Positions 45,359-56,999 of a stretch of DNA of 64,000 nt are shown here, piece by piece (within the stretch, counting starts at the first letter, position 1; each line of letters opens with the position of its first letter). The position numbers were made by a program, and so were the translations under genes. The stretch comes from Maratus speciosus (taxonomy: Eukaryota; Arthropoda; Arachnida; Araneae; Salticidae), in assembly GCA_963932465.1 (NCBI GenBank), contig CAWVRF010001049.1, forward strand, positions 62,001-126,000, given 5' to 3'. The notes beneath the pieces are model-generated. The model saw only the letters and a program-made list of their open reading frames with translations. It did not search any database and was not told the origin of the DNA.

Positions 45359-45689
45359 AATATACAGGATAAGCCTAAATGATTCACTGGGTTTCAAAAC
45401 ATGGTGCATTGAGAAATATACGACGTACAGAGACGGGTGATACATGACAAGATAAATAAACTCACCAAGTTTAAAAGTCTTCCACGTGGCTCACGAGGAC
45501 ACTAGATGGCAGGCGTGTGGTGCCACTGTACAATATAGCGACAATGGTGATGTTCCGTTGGTCTGGGTGATGTTTCTCTGTGGCCCTACCCCCCCCCCCC
45601 CCTCACGTCGCCAGTTCTCATGCCATGTGATTTCTTCCTCTGAGGTTATGTGAATCAATGAGAAAATTTATGTACTCTCAATGCCAACA

Positions 45690-45832
45690 AGGCTGCAAGC
45701 ATTGCAGGAACGCATCACTGTTGCTGTTACGGAGATTGACACAAACATGCTATTGAACGTATGGATGGAACTGGATTACTTTTGAGATGTGTGCCGGGTG
45801 ACTAAGGGTGCACACATTGAACATTTGTAGTA
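45690..45832 (+). pseudogene. Mariner-like transposase C-terminus, second copy
   Basis: GCAGGAACGCATCACTG, ATGCTATTGAACGTATGG and GAACTGGATTACTTTTGAG match 28912-29000 nearly base for base. Translation gives QERITVA and VWMELDY before a stop. Only the last part of the gene survives. Confidence 0.8.
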
Positions 45833-45937
45833 TGTACCAGAAACTTGGTGAGTGTATGTGTCTTTTCATGTATCACCCGTCTTTGTATGTCGAATACCTG
45901 TAATAAACAGTCTTTTGAAACCCGATGAATCATTTAA

Positions 45938-46033
45938 GGGGATTCTTGACGCACTTGAAAACACACGCTCCATAATGTTAATCCTATGGGCAGATTATAG
46001 CCGAATTTCTCGTTTCAATTTGAATATTTTTAA

Positions 46034-46082
<49 letters not shown>

Positions 46083-46239
46083 ATTGGATAGCTGAGCTCA
46101 ATCTTTAATATGATTCTTTTTTACTTTTTCTATTTTGGTTGCAGATTTATTTTAAAAAGGTACTTTCAGTTTCGAAACTGAAAGTATCCATAGGATTAAA
46201 ATTACAGAGCGTGTGTTTTCAAGTGCGTGAAGAATCCCC
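45938..46239. mobile_element. TTAA-target MITE with ~55-bp inverted ends
   Basis: Left end GGGGATTCTTGACGCACTTG then AAAACACACGCTCC, mirrored by GCGTGTGTTTTCAAGTGCGT and GAAGAATCCCC on the right. TTAA on the left (45934-45937) and ATAA on the right (46240-46243). A 43-base T run lies at 46038-46080. A small hairpin, CTTTCAGTTTCGAAACTGAAAG, sits near the right end. Non-coding. Confidence 0.88.
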
Positions 46240-46879
46240 ATAAGGCTAACTTTATATTTTGCGTCAAACATATGATATATTTGCTTCATGCATAATATTA
46301 ACAAGCAGGAGTTCATTATCCAAAGGGCACGTGAAGCACGTTCTTCCCCTCTATAATTTAAGTGGGGACCCAAATGACTCTAGAATTGGTCCTCCAATTC
46401 CAATTACATTTTTTTTTTTACTTTGCATTTTTAATTCTTTTGGAAGCGAAATTTTGCATAATGCAAGAGAAAACCCACCCACTACTTCAGGAAACATATT
46501 TAACCAGAAAATATGAATATGATTAGTATGATTTTAATCATACAGCATCCTGATGTGTTGGTTTGAAACAATCCGAGTAATTAAGCTTACAGTTATATGT
46601 ATTAAATATTTATGAAGTACATACAGGGAGTATATAAAATGTGTTTGATGAAATATATCTGAATTCGGGGCCAAAAGTTACTTCCGGGAATAATATCAAT
46701 ATCATTGATGAGTTTACATGCATGAAGAATTTAGAAAATGTTTGACAAATAGAGGGCGCGCCAAAATGATATCGTGCTTATCAAATTCAAATGTTAACCG
46801 GGTCCTGTGTAACAAACATAATCAGAATTTCACCATGAAAACTTTAATTTTTCACTATCTAAATTAAGAAATATAATTG

Positions 46880-47138
46880 GATATGAAGACGTGAGTTTCA
46901 AAACTCGCTTTATTGAAAATTTAAAAAAATCTTGTTTTCTCAATCTGTCTATTCTATTGGTAAACCATCACCGAAATAGCACAACAATCTGAAAAAAGAC
47001 TAGCTTTATCCTGTATTTCTACCATTGTAAAACCTTGGTTCACAAGGAAAACTAATGGAGGCAGTGAGAGGTTTTTTGTGATTTTCTAAAATTTGATTTT
47101 TTGGACATGGCGAGTATTCAAACTCATGTCCTCATAAT
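46880..47138. mobile_element. MITE with TATGAGGACGTGAGTTTC ends, copy 2
   Basis: Same ends and interior lines as 24038-24291 (GAAGACGTGAGTTTCAAAAC, GTATTTCTACCATTGTAAAA, AGGAAAACTAATGGAGG). AATTGG occurs outside both ends and may be the target duplication. 46257-46880 before it is unremarkable. Confidence 0.85.
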
Positions 47139-47139
47139 T

Positions 47140-48480
47140 GGGTCAATATCTGAAAAACGGACGATTTCATTCCAAAATTTTAATTTTTTAAAATTAATGT
47201 AACAACTACCACATACTATTATATACTATGATACATGTTTTGCATTTAAATACTGTGGTGTTTTGACATCAAGGATGAATATTTTATGCGTAGGATAGAC
47301 TTTTATGGAAGAAAGTGTTTGTTAACATCATAAACCAGTGTATAATAATTGGGACTGAGATGATGGGGATTGAGGTGATGTTTTTGTCTTAACAGCTGTA
47401 TAGCCATTCGGTTGAGTTATTTTGCACACATGTAAATTATTATTTATGCCATGTGACATTTGTATGTTACATAAATAAAGTTGCAAAAAACTTTTTTCAT
47501 AAATAAAAGGTTAAATATGGGGATATGAATGTTGCTATAAAAAAATACTCATCCCTATTCAGAACAAAAACTAAATATTGCTAGATGTCAAACAAAGAGA
47601 AGAACAACTTACCTTCATCCATGGTGGCTAATTGAACTTTAGTTGCTGTTGTGATTGAAATAATTCTGCCTGTGCCACCTAGTATCTGTTAACCTAAATG
47701 TGTGTTTAGAGGGACTGAGATGATGGTCAAATTCAGGGACAAATGTATTTTCTAATATATAAATATATAATAGCAAAAGTTAAAAATATTTATAGAAAAT
47801 TTATCAGCTTATTTTTAATAGTGGATATTTGTATCTGGGGACAAGGACTAAAATAATGATTTCGTTCATTTAAAGCATAAAATTAATTATTTATGCATCA
47901 TTATATGTCCATTTATCATTGATAATTGTTATAACAAAAGTTACAATGTATTTACTTTTTCAGTTTTTGGTTCTAGTACAACTAATGAATTTCTTGGCAG
48001 AGGAGGCAAATTGTCCAATTTTCACATATTGACCCATATATATATACAACTTATTACTGGATATTTTTAAAACTTTTTCCTGTAAAATTATTATTATTTG
48101 TTTTATTATAACTTCTCTAAAGAAAAATTGAAAAACTGAAATAAAATAAATAGGTAAATAATATAAATTTTCAATTTCATGTAATTATAATTGTAGTCCA
48201 GACAAAGAAAATAAACGTTAGTCACAAATGGTCCCATTTCCAAATGAGACAAATCCATTGACGTATACCAGAATCATGATTTTGTTTAGGTAACACGCAT
48301 AACCATTATGTATATACAATTCATATGTATTAAGACCAGAAAAAAATGAAATAAGTCTATACAACTTGCGAATATTTCATACTCATTCAAATGCATACCA
48401 TCTAGCAAAAACTCAAAATGGACTTGTAGTACTTTAAAAATCAATGGCTTATACATTAAATATATGATAAATTACCTTTA
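47140..48480. other. No recognisable gene; weak minisatellite lines
   Basis: AT-rich. GGGACTGAGATGATGG occurs at about 47350 and 47710, and GGACAAGGACTAAAATAATG at about 47840, hinting at an old tandem structure. No coding frame of interest. Confidence 0.4.
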
Positions 48481-48620
48481 AAATATAGGTTCGATAAATT
48501 TACACAATTAGTTTAGTCCATGAAGTTTCAATACACAAATTCTCTCATCCGTAAAAAATGGTCTGTTTCCATGACATTTTTAAAGATTTACACAAGATGA
48601 ACACTAAAGAATTGAAAACT
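48480..48620 (+). repeat. Dispersed repeat R, copy 5 (short)
   Basis: AGTTTCAATACACAAATTCT, CATCCGTAAAAAATGG, TTTCCATGACATTTTT and CACAAGATGAACAC match copies 1 and 2. The rest of 48620-49495 shows nothing recognisable; frames at 48765-48981 are mutual shadows. Confidence 0.6.
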
Positions 48621-49499
48621 ATGAAACGAATTGAAAATTTAAATAAAAAGCTTTAAGAATAATTTATCAATGTCAATTTAAGAATTACAAATAGGTTCTC
48701 ACCAGTACAATATATATATGTATGTGTGTTAATTTAAGTCATTTCTTGATTTCTTCAATTGATTTCACGTTTTATGGGTATAGATGGCAGCACCAAACAT
48801 TTTGTTAAAAATCTGGTTACAATACAGTTTTCCTTTTTCACACCAGATGGCAGCAATGTTTTGGTTTTCAGTGACTAATTGCTGGCTACATGATTTAATA
48901 GTGCTAAATCTGATTGCATCCTCACATGTTACAATGTTGTGGGTCAAATTTCTTAAGTTTTTGATTTTTGTCTATAATTGAGGCTTTAATCATTTTTCAA
49001 TTTTTAATATCTTGTGTGAGGATTATCTTTCTTTAGATCTCTCGGTTTTTTATCATTTGTTTTGTTTTATGATGCGCTATTAAGAGCTAAATTTTGTCAT
49101 TTCAGGCTTAATGCCGACAAAATATGATGAAATAACGCATCTTCACTATGTATGAACCTGCAAGCTCCTCGAATGATTCTGTGGGTTAGTCATAGTTTCT
49201 TATTTTACGTACTGGTTTCCTATGTTCATATCTTGTTCATCTTTAGAATTTTTCTAGTTTGTTCGTATATTTGAGGTTTCATCTTTATTATATATATACA
49301 TATATATTTACAATGTTCTTCCAATTCATAAAATATAACCAATTCTTATTAGCATTCTACGGCCATTAAAAATTTTTGTATATAATGTTAATAAATTAAT
49401 TTAAATAGCGCACCAACAAATATGAATACGGAATATAAGGATTTTTTTTAGTTTAAGGTAGAATTACATGGATCAGTGAATAAAAAAATCATTCCATTC

Positions 49500-49690
49500 A
49501 ACATAAAATGATAAAATGTAAAAAAAAAATTCCAAAATCTAAGTCTCAGATGCATTTGGATCTGTTTTCGTCTATCCAGAACCAAATTATCAGACCTCTA
49601 CATATAATAGATTTCTTTTACTATAACTCACAAACAAACAGACATACACACCCACACAGAGAGACAAAAACTTTCATTAATATAGATGGG
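49500..49690 (+). repeat. 3' end of a CTAGCTGACCCG-type element
   Basis: AGTCTCAGATGCATTTGGA, CAGACCTCTACATATAATAG, CAAACAAACAGACATACACA and TTCATTAATATAGATG parallel 32420-32570. The 5' part is missing or too diverged to see. A 118-residue minus-strand frame at 49698-50054 shows no known domain and I do not call it a gene. Confidence 0.6.
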
Positions 49691-50064
49691 CAAAAATTTA
49701 CCTGGCTGCATTCATAAAAGTGAAGTATCTACTCCAAATTGAGACACAAATATTCAGACCTATTATTAACTGAGAAAGAAAAAAAAAAGAGTTTATATTT
49801 CTTATCATTGAGTGCCAATTTTTTACAATACATTTTACAATAATTATCATTTTCTGAGACTTTGTTATGCGCAGCAGTTTGACATGAGAAAACTCTTCAG
49901 CTAAATTAATCTTTAAATTTCCTTTACAGTGAAATACGGCCACTGATTGAATCGATAAACATATCGCAAATTTCATTTTAAGAGAAAGTGTTACTAAATT
50001 TAGAAAATTCTGGTCTAAGATATTTTTGTATGAGCTGGTAAAATATAGTTTCAATTTTAAAACA

Positions 50065-52545
50065 AACTAGGGGATCGTACCCGGGCTTCCCGGGTCAAAG
50101 AATATAGGTGAAAACTTTTTTTTAAATTGAAAGCTAATAATTTTTTTATATGCAATAAATTTTTAGATTGACCACTTACATTAAAAAAGCATTTTTCATA
50201 TGGAAAATACGAATTATACAATCAAATAAATTTTTGAAATTTATGAAAAGCGATATTTTCTTATTAGCCGCATGCTAAGAGTTATTTGCCAAGATTTTGC
50301 TACTTATGGCATCCTTTTATATTCTGATAATTTCAAAGTTTATACATGTCCGGTAAATTTGTGTTTTATTTATATTATTTTATTTATTTATTCATAGGGA
50401 AGTTTTTTTTTAATGGATATTAGCAAGAAGAAAATGATGAACTCTATATTTTGTTTTAAGGGCAAACGGATTAATCTTTCGTAATCGAGCTCCGAGCTAT
50501 ATAGATAAATTAAATAATATTTCATGCTTTAAAATTGTTTTTAAAAACCATCGACAATCAGTAAACTGAGATGAACTTGGCAAACAAATTCCATTTGAAA
50601 AAAAAAAAAAAAAATCCTATTTGGCGATCTAAAAATTTAAATTGTACGATTACAAATATGTTAGATTTGTGTTTTTTCAGTTTTATTCTTTCATTTGTTT
50701 ATAAAAGAAGTATTAATTTTGTTAATTTGTCTTTCACAAATATATTTGATGATTTTAATAAGATTGGTGTTTTTTTTAATATTATTCTTTTATTTGTTTA
50801 TAAAGGAAGTATTAATTTCGTTATGCAAAAATAATCAGAAACATATGCTGAAAAATGTTTGTTGCTTTACATGCAAAATATTTATTATTATTATGTATTG
50901 AGACCGGCACGTGATAAGATAAACTTTAAAAAAATCATGCTTAAAAATTATTTTAGAAAATATAATACATCAGTCAATGAATAACGTTTGTTAACAAACT
51001 GCATTTGAAAGTAAATTTTTTTCCCTATGCGATGTAAATTGAAAATGAACGATGGTCAGAAGATTAAAAATATGCAGTAGCGAAAATTTCCAGACCGAAA
51101 ATTGATCGTGAAGAGTTACCATTCGCAAAATGCAGAAGGAAAAACAATATAGAAAATTTATGAGGAAAAATGCGTGTTTTCAAAAGCAGTACTATGTCAT
51201 TTTCCGTTATTATACCCCTAGTATAATATTCTGCTCTTAATGGGATTTTGCGCCACTAAACCCTATACAACAATTTTTATTAACAATTTTGAATTTTTAT
51301 CAGAAAAGAGCATGAATAAAGTTAAAAATACTTCATTATTTCTCTCTTGTCTACAATAATTATTTATCTAATCTATTGTTTATCTATCTAATTTTCATCA
51401 TTTTGAAGAAATAAGAAATATCATAAAATGCTTTTAAAATTAAAATATAAAAGTGGGGATATTTAAAAAAAAAAAAAGATAGTATCACATCTACAAAGGA
51501 AGAGCTTTCAGTTTAATAAAATATTAGTAAAATTGGTTCAGCAAAATGATCAGGACGGATTAGAAAAAAACACACTTGTGTTTTAAATATATAGATTATA
51601 TAAAATTGGGAATATTAAATTAAGCAAATTATGTTATTTTGATAAAATTATAGTAGAATGTCCTAAAGAATAGCATTAAAATTTTATTATTCGAGAGAAT
51701 TTTCGACAAAAACTTCAGGAACACGATATTATTTTAAACCACGAATTATTTGTTTGCTCGCCTAACTCGGCGAGGCAAAACCATCCAGGCGAGAATCATC
51801 AATTTCTGTAATATAAATCGCTATTATTTGCATGTCACCTCTCTTTTATAAAGATATATATTGCGTTTTATCAGTGTGTGATTTCGATTACATTTTTGTC
51901 AAGAGTGAAGCATTTACACCTGTGAAGAATTTCAAAGCAGCTGGGCTGTGAAAATGACACACTTCTACAAAACATAATTTAGGTTTAAGAATTTAAATAC
52001 ACGCTTTTTTATAAAATGATGTCATTTGCATGGGCTAAAGCAATCCACTTTTACAATCCAATCTTAAACTTCGTCTATAGAAAAGTGTGCATATGACGTT
52101 ATTATCACGGAATAACAGATAATATTCTTGACATCGCCCATATTTTAATTTCAACTTTTGTTTCAGGTTTTATGAGAAAATGGCAACAGAAAGATACAGT
52201 ATCTCCTATTTTCGACTATTTTCCGTTTACTTTCAATGACTTTCAATAGAAATGAGGTACTTTTGTTGCCACGATAAGAAAAATGATATTAAAAACTACA
52301 AAAAAATTAATATCTCAAAAATAAATTGAGATACAGCTTTCAAACAAATTGCATTTAAAAGAGCATTTTTTTCCTCATAAGACGGTGTAAAAATTTAAAA
52401 TGCACGATGTTTAGAAGTTTTAAAATTTGCAGAAGAGAAAATTGCAAAACCAAAATTTATTTCAAATTTCAAAGTGTTGCCATTCGCAAAATGACGTATG
52501 CGTTACGCACAGATATGTTTGTCCTTTATAATATAGATAGTTCAA
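50065..52545 (+). repeat. Composite repeat starting CTAGGGGATCGTACCCGG
   Basis: The start resembles the CTAG..TGCCCGGG start at 29404. Two internal blocks (50985-51150 and 52340-52500) share GCATTTGAAAGTAAATTTTT-like and GCCATTCGCAAAATG lines with each other and with the CRE-containing repeat at 2324 and 60900. Ends TTTATAATATAGATAG. T and A runs are common. No enzyme is readable; the frames at 50571-50901 are low-complexity. Confidence 0.5.
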
Positions 52546-52669
52546 TCACAGCACGAGTTTAAGAGTTTCTTAATAAATTACAAGTCGAAAACTGTCGAAT
52601 TCGATAAATGAAGTATTTTAAAAAGAACTGTTAGATTGAAGTTATAAAAAAATAATTACAATATACAGT

Positions 52670-53580
52670 GGTGGCCAAAATTGTGGACACTTTTAGGTAG
52701 TTTTCATTACAAAAAGTAAAAATCGACCTATTGCAGCCGTCCGAAGGACACTTCGGGAAATGTTGCTATATTTTCGCCGATCATGACCCGCAGATACTAA
52801 AACCATCCTCCGTTCAAATTCTGACTTACATATATATATATACTATATTAGTCCAGGCAATAGAGACCGTATAGGGACTCTACCTAGCAAAATTAATGGT
52901 AGTACTGGAGATTTGCTTTTTAGATATTTTTTGGGTCGCTGAATCCGAATTTCTAACTTCCCACCAAAATTTCCCCCGGCAACCCCCCCCCCCAAATTTT
53001 GGTAAAAAGTCCCCCCCCCCCCCCACAAAAAAAGTTTTTATTAAAAAAAATTAATTTTTTTATTGTTTTAGGGGAAAAGTAGCTAGAAATTCAGTAAGTA
53101 GACAAAATTTGCAACAAATTAGATATTTGTTGGAAATTTTGACTACTTTCTGAAATTCCAGATACTTTTTCTCTAAAACAAAACAAAAAAAAAAATGGAA
53201 TTTTTTAAATAAAAACCTTTTTTGGGGGGCTTTTTACCAAAATTTGGGGGGGGGGGGTTGCCGGGGGAAATTTTGGTGGGAAGTTACAAATTCGGATTCA
53301 GCTACCCAAAAAACATCTAGAAAGCCGATTTCCAATACTACCATTAATTTTGCTAGGTAAAATTCCCTATTGCCTGGACTATATATATATATATATATTT
53401 ACATCTGAATTTTGTTATGCTGTAACTCTCGAATTTTTGAACCGATTTGGATGACATTTTTAATATGCATAGTACATACTAATGTCTCGACCGAATTCGT
53501 TAGCCAGCTTCATCCGCCATCTTGTTTCAAAATGGCGGCCATTTTTTAATTTTATGGACACTTTTGGAAATTTTTAAGTT
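52670..53580 (+). repeat. Single 327-bp-type satellite unit plus leader, split by a palindrome
   Basis: The leader GCAGCCGTCCGAAGGACA and CGATCATGACCCGCAG match 34850-34915. After a 530-bp palindromic insert, TAACTCTCGAATTTTTGAAC, GACCGAATTCGTTAGCCAGC and the CCGCCATCTTG / AAAATGGCGGCC pair match the satellite at 34998. Flanked by GTGGCCAAAATTGTGGACAC and, in the same orientation, TTTATGGACACTTTTGG. Confidence 0.8.
52852..53383. mobile_element. Palindromic foldback element with C/G-rich arms
   Basis: Arms of about 255 bp mirror each other from AGTCCAGGCAATAG at the left to CTATTGCCTGGACT at the right. Shared lines are CAAAATTAATGGTAGTA, AACTTCCCACCAAAATTTCC and CCCCGGCAACCCCCCC (mirrored as GGGGGGGTTGCCGGGG). 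The centre is near ACAAATTAGATATTTGTTG. It sits in an AT repeat (TATAT on both sides). Non-coding. Confidence 0.9.
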
Positions 53581-53789
53581 TCCTAACTTTCTCTTTAAAA
53601 TGACCTATGTTGTTAACTTACACTGTGTGTCTCTTTAAAATAGCTTTTAATGTTTCTAAAATTCGGTTTAAAATGATACATAAGAGTTTGAATTTTGTGA
53701 AACGTAACATTTTCTATAAGCATACAATGTTAGAGAAAAAAAAAAATAAATAAATAAAATAATTCAGCATAAAATAATACAAATTGCTA

Positions 53790-54130
53790 AATTTCAGTCT
53801 TTAAGACAGTGCAATATCAAAATTTTGTACTAAAAATAGTACAGTGTTATTATTTCTTATTTAAATGTTCAATGGGTCCTCTACAAATTAATTATAAATA
53901 AAATTTAGAAGAAAATAAAAAGTTAGAAGGATAAAATGTCAAGGGACATGTAATGTAAGAACAATTAAACACACAAGTTTAACTTTGTTTCTCGGTTAAG
54001 TAAAATATTATAAAAATCCTCGTTGCTGACCCTTTTTTCTTTAGTATGAATCATTTAGGCATTCGTCTATAAGTTTAAAATGTTATTTTATTAAGTCTGA
54101 TTTCACTAGATTTTTATTCTTGAACGTTAA
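53790..54130 (+). repeat. Fragment of the element at 27660-28843
   Basis: GTACTAAAAATAGTACAGTG, GAAAATAAAAAGTTAGAAG, GCATTCGTCTATAAG and TAGATTTTTATTC match 28505-28830 in order. Ends GTGAGAATG and runs into GTATGTA microsatellite sequence (54140-54215). 54220-54650 has nothing recognisable. Confidence 0.75.
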
Positions 54131-54654
54131 AATTATGTGAGAATGTATGTGTATGTAAATATGTACGTAAGTATGTATGTAACTGTATATATTATTATAT
54201 GTATATATGTATGGTAAGTTTAACCGTGTAACTTACGCGCTGGAGAAAAATCATGACATTAAACTAGAAGCGTGACTTATACTTTTGCCTTTTTAAGTTG
54301 ATAATATCTTTTTTAAAAATATATATTAATTTAAATACCATCAACATAATAATAATAGGGATTAAATTAAAATAAAGTCTTAGAGAATATTATTTTCTGA
54401 TATATGCCATTTTTGCATTTGTAATTAAATATTAGCAACCATAATTTCCTTGTTCTCACCTCAAACCAAAATACTCATGGTTCATAAAATTGTTATGCCA
54501 GATTAATGTCGAAAAAAACGTCTTATACCGGAAACAATTAAGAATAAAAATTTTATTAAAAATTCATATAAGCTAAAGAAATAGTTTGTCAAAAAGTATA
54601 AAAGCAGATCAAGAACATGAGCAGTCTTAATAGATAGCTCATAACAATCGCAGA

Positions 54655-55210
54655 CGATTAGCCGAAAACCAAATAGCCGACAAGACATTTAGCAGACAGC
54701 ATTTAGACGACAGGACGTTTAGCCGACAAGTACATTTAGTCGACACGTACATTTAGCAGACAGGGCATGTAGCCGACAAGTACATTTAGCCGACAGGACA
54801 AGTAGCCGAAACGTACGTATAGCATACAGGACATTTTGCCGAAACGGACATTTAGCAGACAGACAATTGGACGACAGGCAATTGGCCGAACGTGACAATT
54901 AGCCGACAGGACATTTAGCCAAAAGGACAATAAGTCGACAAGACAATTAGCTGACAAGACAATTAGCCGACAGGACATTTTACCGACAGGACAATTAGCC
55001 GACAAGACAATTAGCCGACAGGATAATTAGCCGACAGGACATTTAGCCGACAGGACAATTAGCCGACGAGACAATTAGACGACAAGACAATTAGCCGACA
55101 GGACATTTAGCCGACAGGACGATTGGCCGACAGGAGATTTAGCCGACAGGACGATTAGCCGACAAGAAAAATTAAACGACAGGATATTTATCTGAGAGGA
55201 CGATTAGCCT
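54655..55210 (+). repeat. 16-bp minisatellite block A1 (GACAGGACATTTAGCC)
   Basis: About 33 imperfect copies of a 16-17-bp unit such as TTAGCCGACAGGACAA. All three plus-strand frames are largely open because 16 is not a multiple of 3 and the unit has no stop in most phases, so the short predicted proteins here are artefacts. Begins with the line AGCCGAAAACCAAATAGCC (54660) that also begins block A2. Confidence 0.97.
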
Positions 55211-56308
55211 AGTTAGGTTATGGTTAGGATACTTTTAGGTTACGGATAGATTATAATTAGTTTACGGTTACGTTAAACTTAGGTTACAGTTACGTTACGG
55301 TTACGTCACAGTTATGTTACTTTCAGGTAACAATTAGGTTACGTTTAAGTTACAGTTAGATAACGGTTAAGTTACGGATAGGTTACAGTTAGATTACGGT
55401 TAAGTTACGGATAGGTTACAGTTAGATTACGTTTCTGCTACGATTAGGTTACGGATAGGATACAGTTACGTTACAGTTTGGTTACAAATAGGATTACGAA
55501 TAGGTTACAGTTAGATTACGGTTAGGTTCCGGATAGGTTACAGTAGGTTCCGGATAGGTTACAAATAGGTTACGGTTAGGTTACCGCCAAGCTACAGTTA
55601 GGTTACGGTTAGGTTAGGTTACATTTAGGTTACAGTTAGGTTATAGTTACATCACAGGTAGGATACGGTTGGGTTATAATTAGGTTACGGTTAGCGTACC
55701 GTCATGTTACGTTTATTTTACAGATAGATTACTGTTAGGATACAGTTATGTTACAGTTAGGTTATGGTTAGGTTATAAGTAGGTTACGGTTACGTTACGG
55801 TTACGTTACGGTTAGGATGAAGTTAGATTACGGTTAAGTTATGGATAGGTTACAGTTAGATTACGTTTCTGCTACGATTAGGTTACGGATAGGATACAGT
55901 TACGTTACAGTTTGGTTACAAATAGGATTACGGATAGGTTACAGTTAGATTACGGCTAGGTTCCGGATAGGTTACAGTAGGTTACGGATAGATTACAATT
56001 AGGTTACGGTTAGGTTACCGCCAGGCTACTGTTAACTTATGGTTAGGTTACAGTTAGGTTATAATTACATCACAGTTAGGATACGGTTAGTTAATAATTA
56101 GGTTACGGTTAGCGTACCGTCATGTTACATTTATTTTACAGATAGATTACTGTTAGGTTACAGTTATGTTATAGTTAGGTTATGGTTAGGTTATAAGTAG
56201 GTTACGGTTACGTTACGGTTAGGTTACAATTAGGTTACGGTTATGTTCCATTTCCGTTACAGATAGGTTACGGTTAGATTATGGATAAGTTACAGTTAGG
56301 TTACGGGG
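55211..56308 (+). repeat. GGTTACGGTTA minisatellite block B with TTAGG cores
   Basis: About 100 imperfect 11-bp units like GGTTACGGTTA / GGTTACAGTTA, many containing TTAGG. A higher-order repeat is visible: the segment around GTTTCTGCTACGATTAGG at 55431 recurs at 55865 (434 bp) and GCGTACCGTCATGTT at 55694 recurs at 56112 (418 bp). Non-coding. Confidence 0.97.
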
Positions 56309-56315
56309 GTCTATG

Positions 56316-56775
56316 TCATTTAGCCGAAAACCAAATAGCCGACAAGACATTTAGCAGACACCAATTAGCCGACAGGACGTTTAGCCGACAAGTACATTTA
56401 GCCGAAACGTACATTTACCCGACAGGACATTTAGCCGACAGGTCAAATAGCCGACAAGACATTTAGCGACAGGACAATTAGCCGACATGAAATTTAGCCG
56501 ACAAGACATTTAGTCGACATGACAATTAGCCGACAGGTCAAATAGCCGACAGGTCAAATAGCCGACAGGACATTTAGCCGACAGGACAATTAACCGACAG
56601 ATCAAATAACCGACAGGACATTTAGACGACAGGTCAAATAGCCGACCTGACAATTACCCGACAGGACAAATAGCCGACAGGACAATTAGGAGACATGAAA
56701 ATTAGCCGACAGGTCAAATAGCCGACATGATATTTATCCAAAACATACATTTTGCCGAAAGAATTTAGAAGACAC
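56316..56775 (+). repeat. 16-bp minisatellite block A2
   Basis: About 27 copies of the A1 unit in the same orientation. The first ~90 bp (from 56322) repeat the first ~90 bp of A1, 1662 bp upstream, including the odd CAAATAGCC and AGTACATTTAGCC variants. Confidence 0.97.
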
Positions 56776-56999
56776 ATTGATATGGGTCGGTGATATACCA
56801 ACAATGTCAACCTCAATAACTCGTCACCATCATAATTCAACTTTTTAGCTCACAGGCTATCAAAGTCAGAGAGCTGATGTGCCCGCCGTTCTGTATGTAT
56901 GTAAGTATGTACGGACATATTCACGTAACGAGGTAACTCTTGATAAAAACATCCGATTTGCTTCAATTTTTTTGTCTAGGTTCTTTCTGGAAAGGCTCT

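Larger units (their letters stand above)
45365..46256 (+). mobile_element. Mariner-like relic whose right end holds a TTAA MITE
   Basis: Left end CAGGATAAGCCTAAATGATT then CACTGGGTTTCAAAAC (45365 on). Right end GTTTTGAAACCCGATGAATC (about 45910-45930) continues, after the MITE at 45938-46239, as TAAGGCTAACTTTATAT (46240-46256). Contains a transposase C-terminus near 45700. Internally deleted. Same family as 27607-29185. A C run lies at about 45590-45602. Confidence 0.8.

Noticed and set aside
49698..50054. 118-residue minus-strand open frame
   Set aside because: AT-rich hydrophobic frame with no recognisable domain, next to repeat ends; no splice or promoter context.
56300..56310. Block B as a true telomere
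   Set aside because: Units are degenerate 11-mers and lie between other satellites; no pure TTAGG array or chromosome end is visible.
54736..56840. Cys/Leu-rich and Arg/Asp-rich repeat proteins (MSCRLIVLSANC, LADRTFSRQ types)
   Set aside because: They are translations of a 16-bp minisatellite read in several frames and on both strands, not genes.
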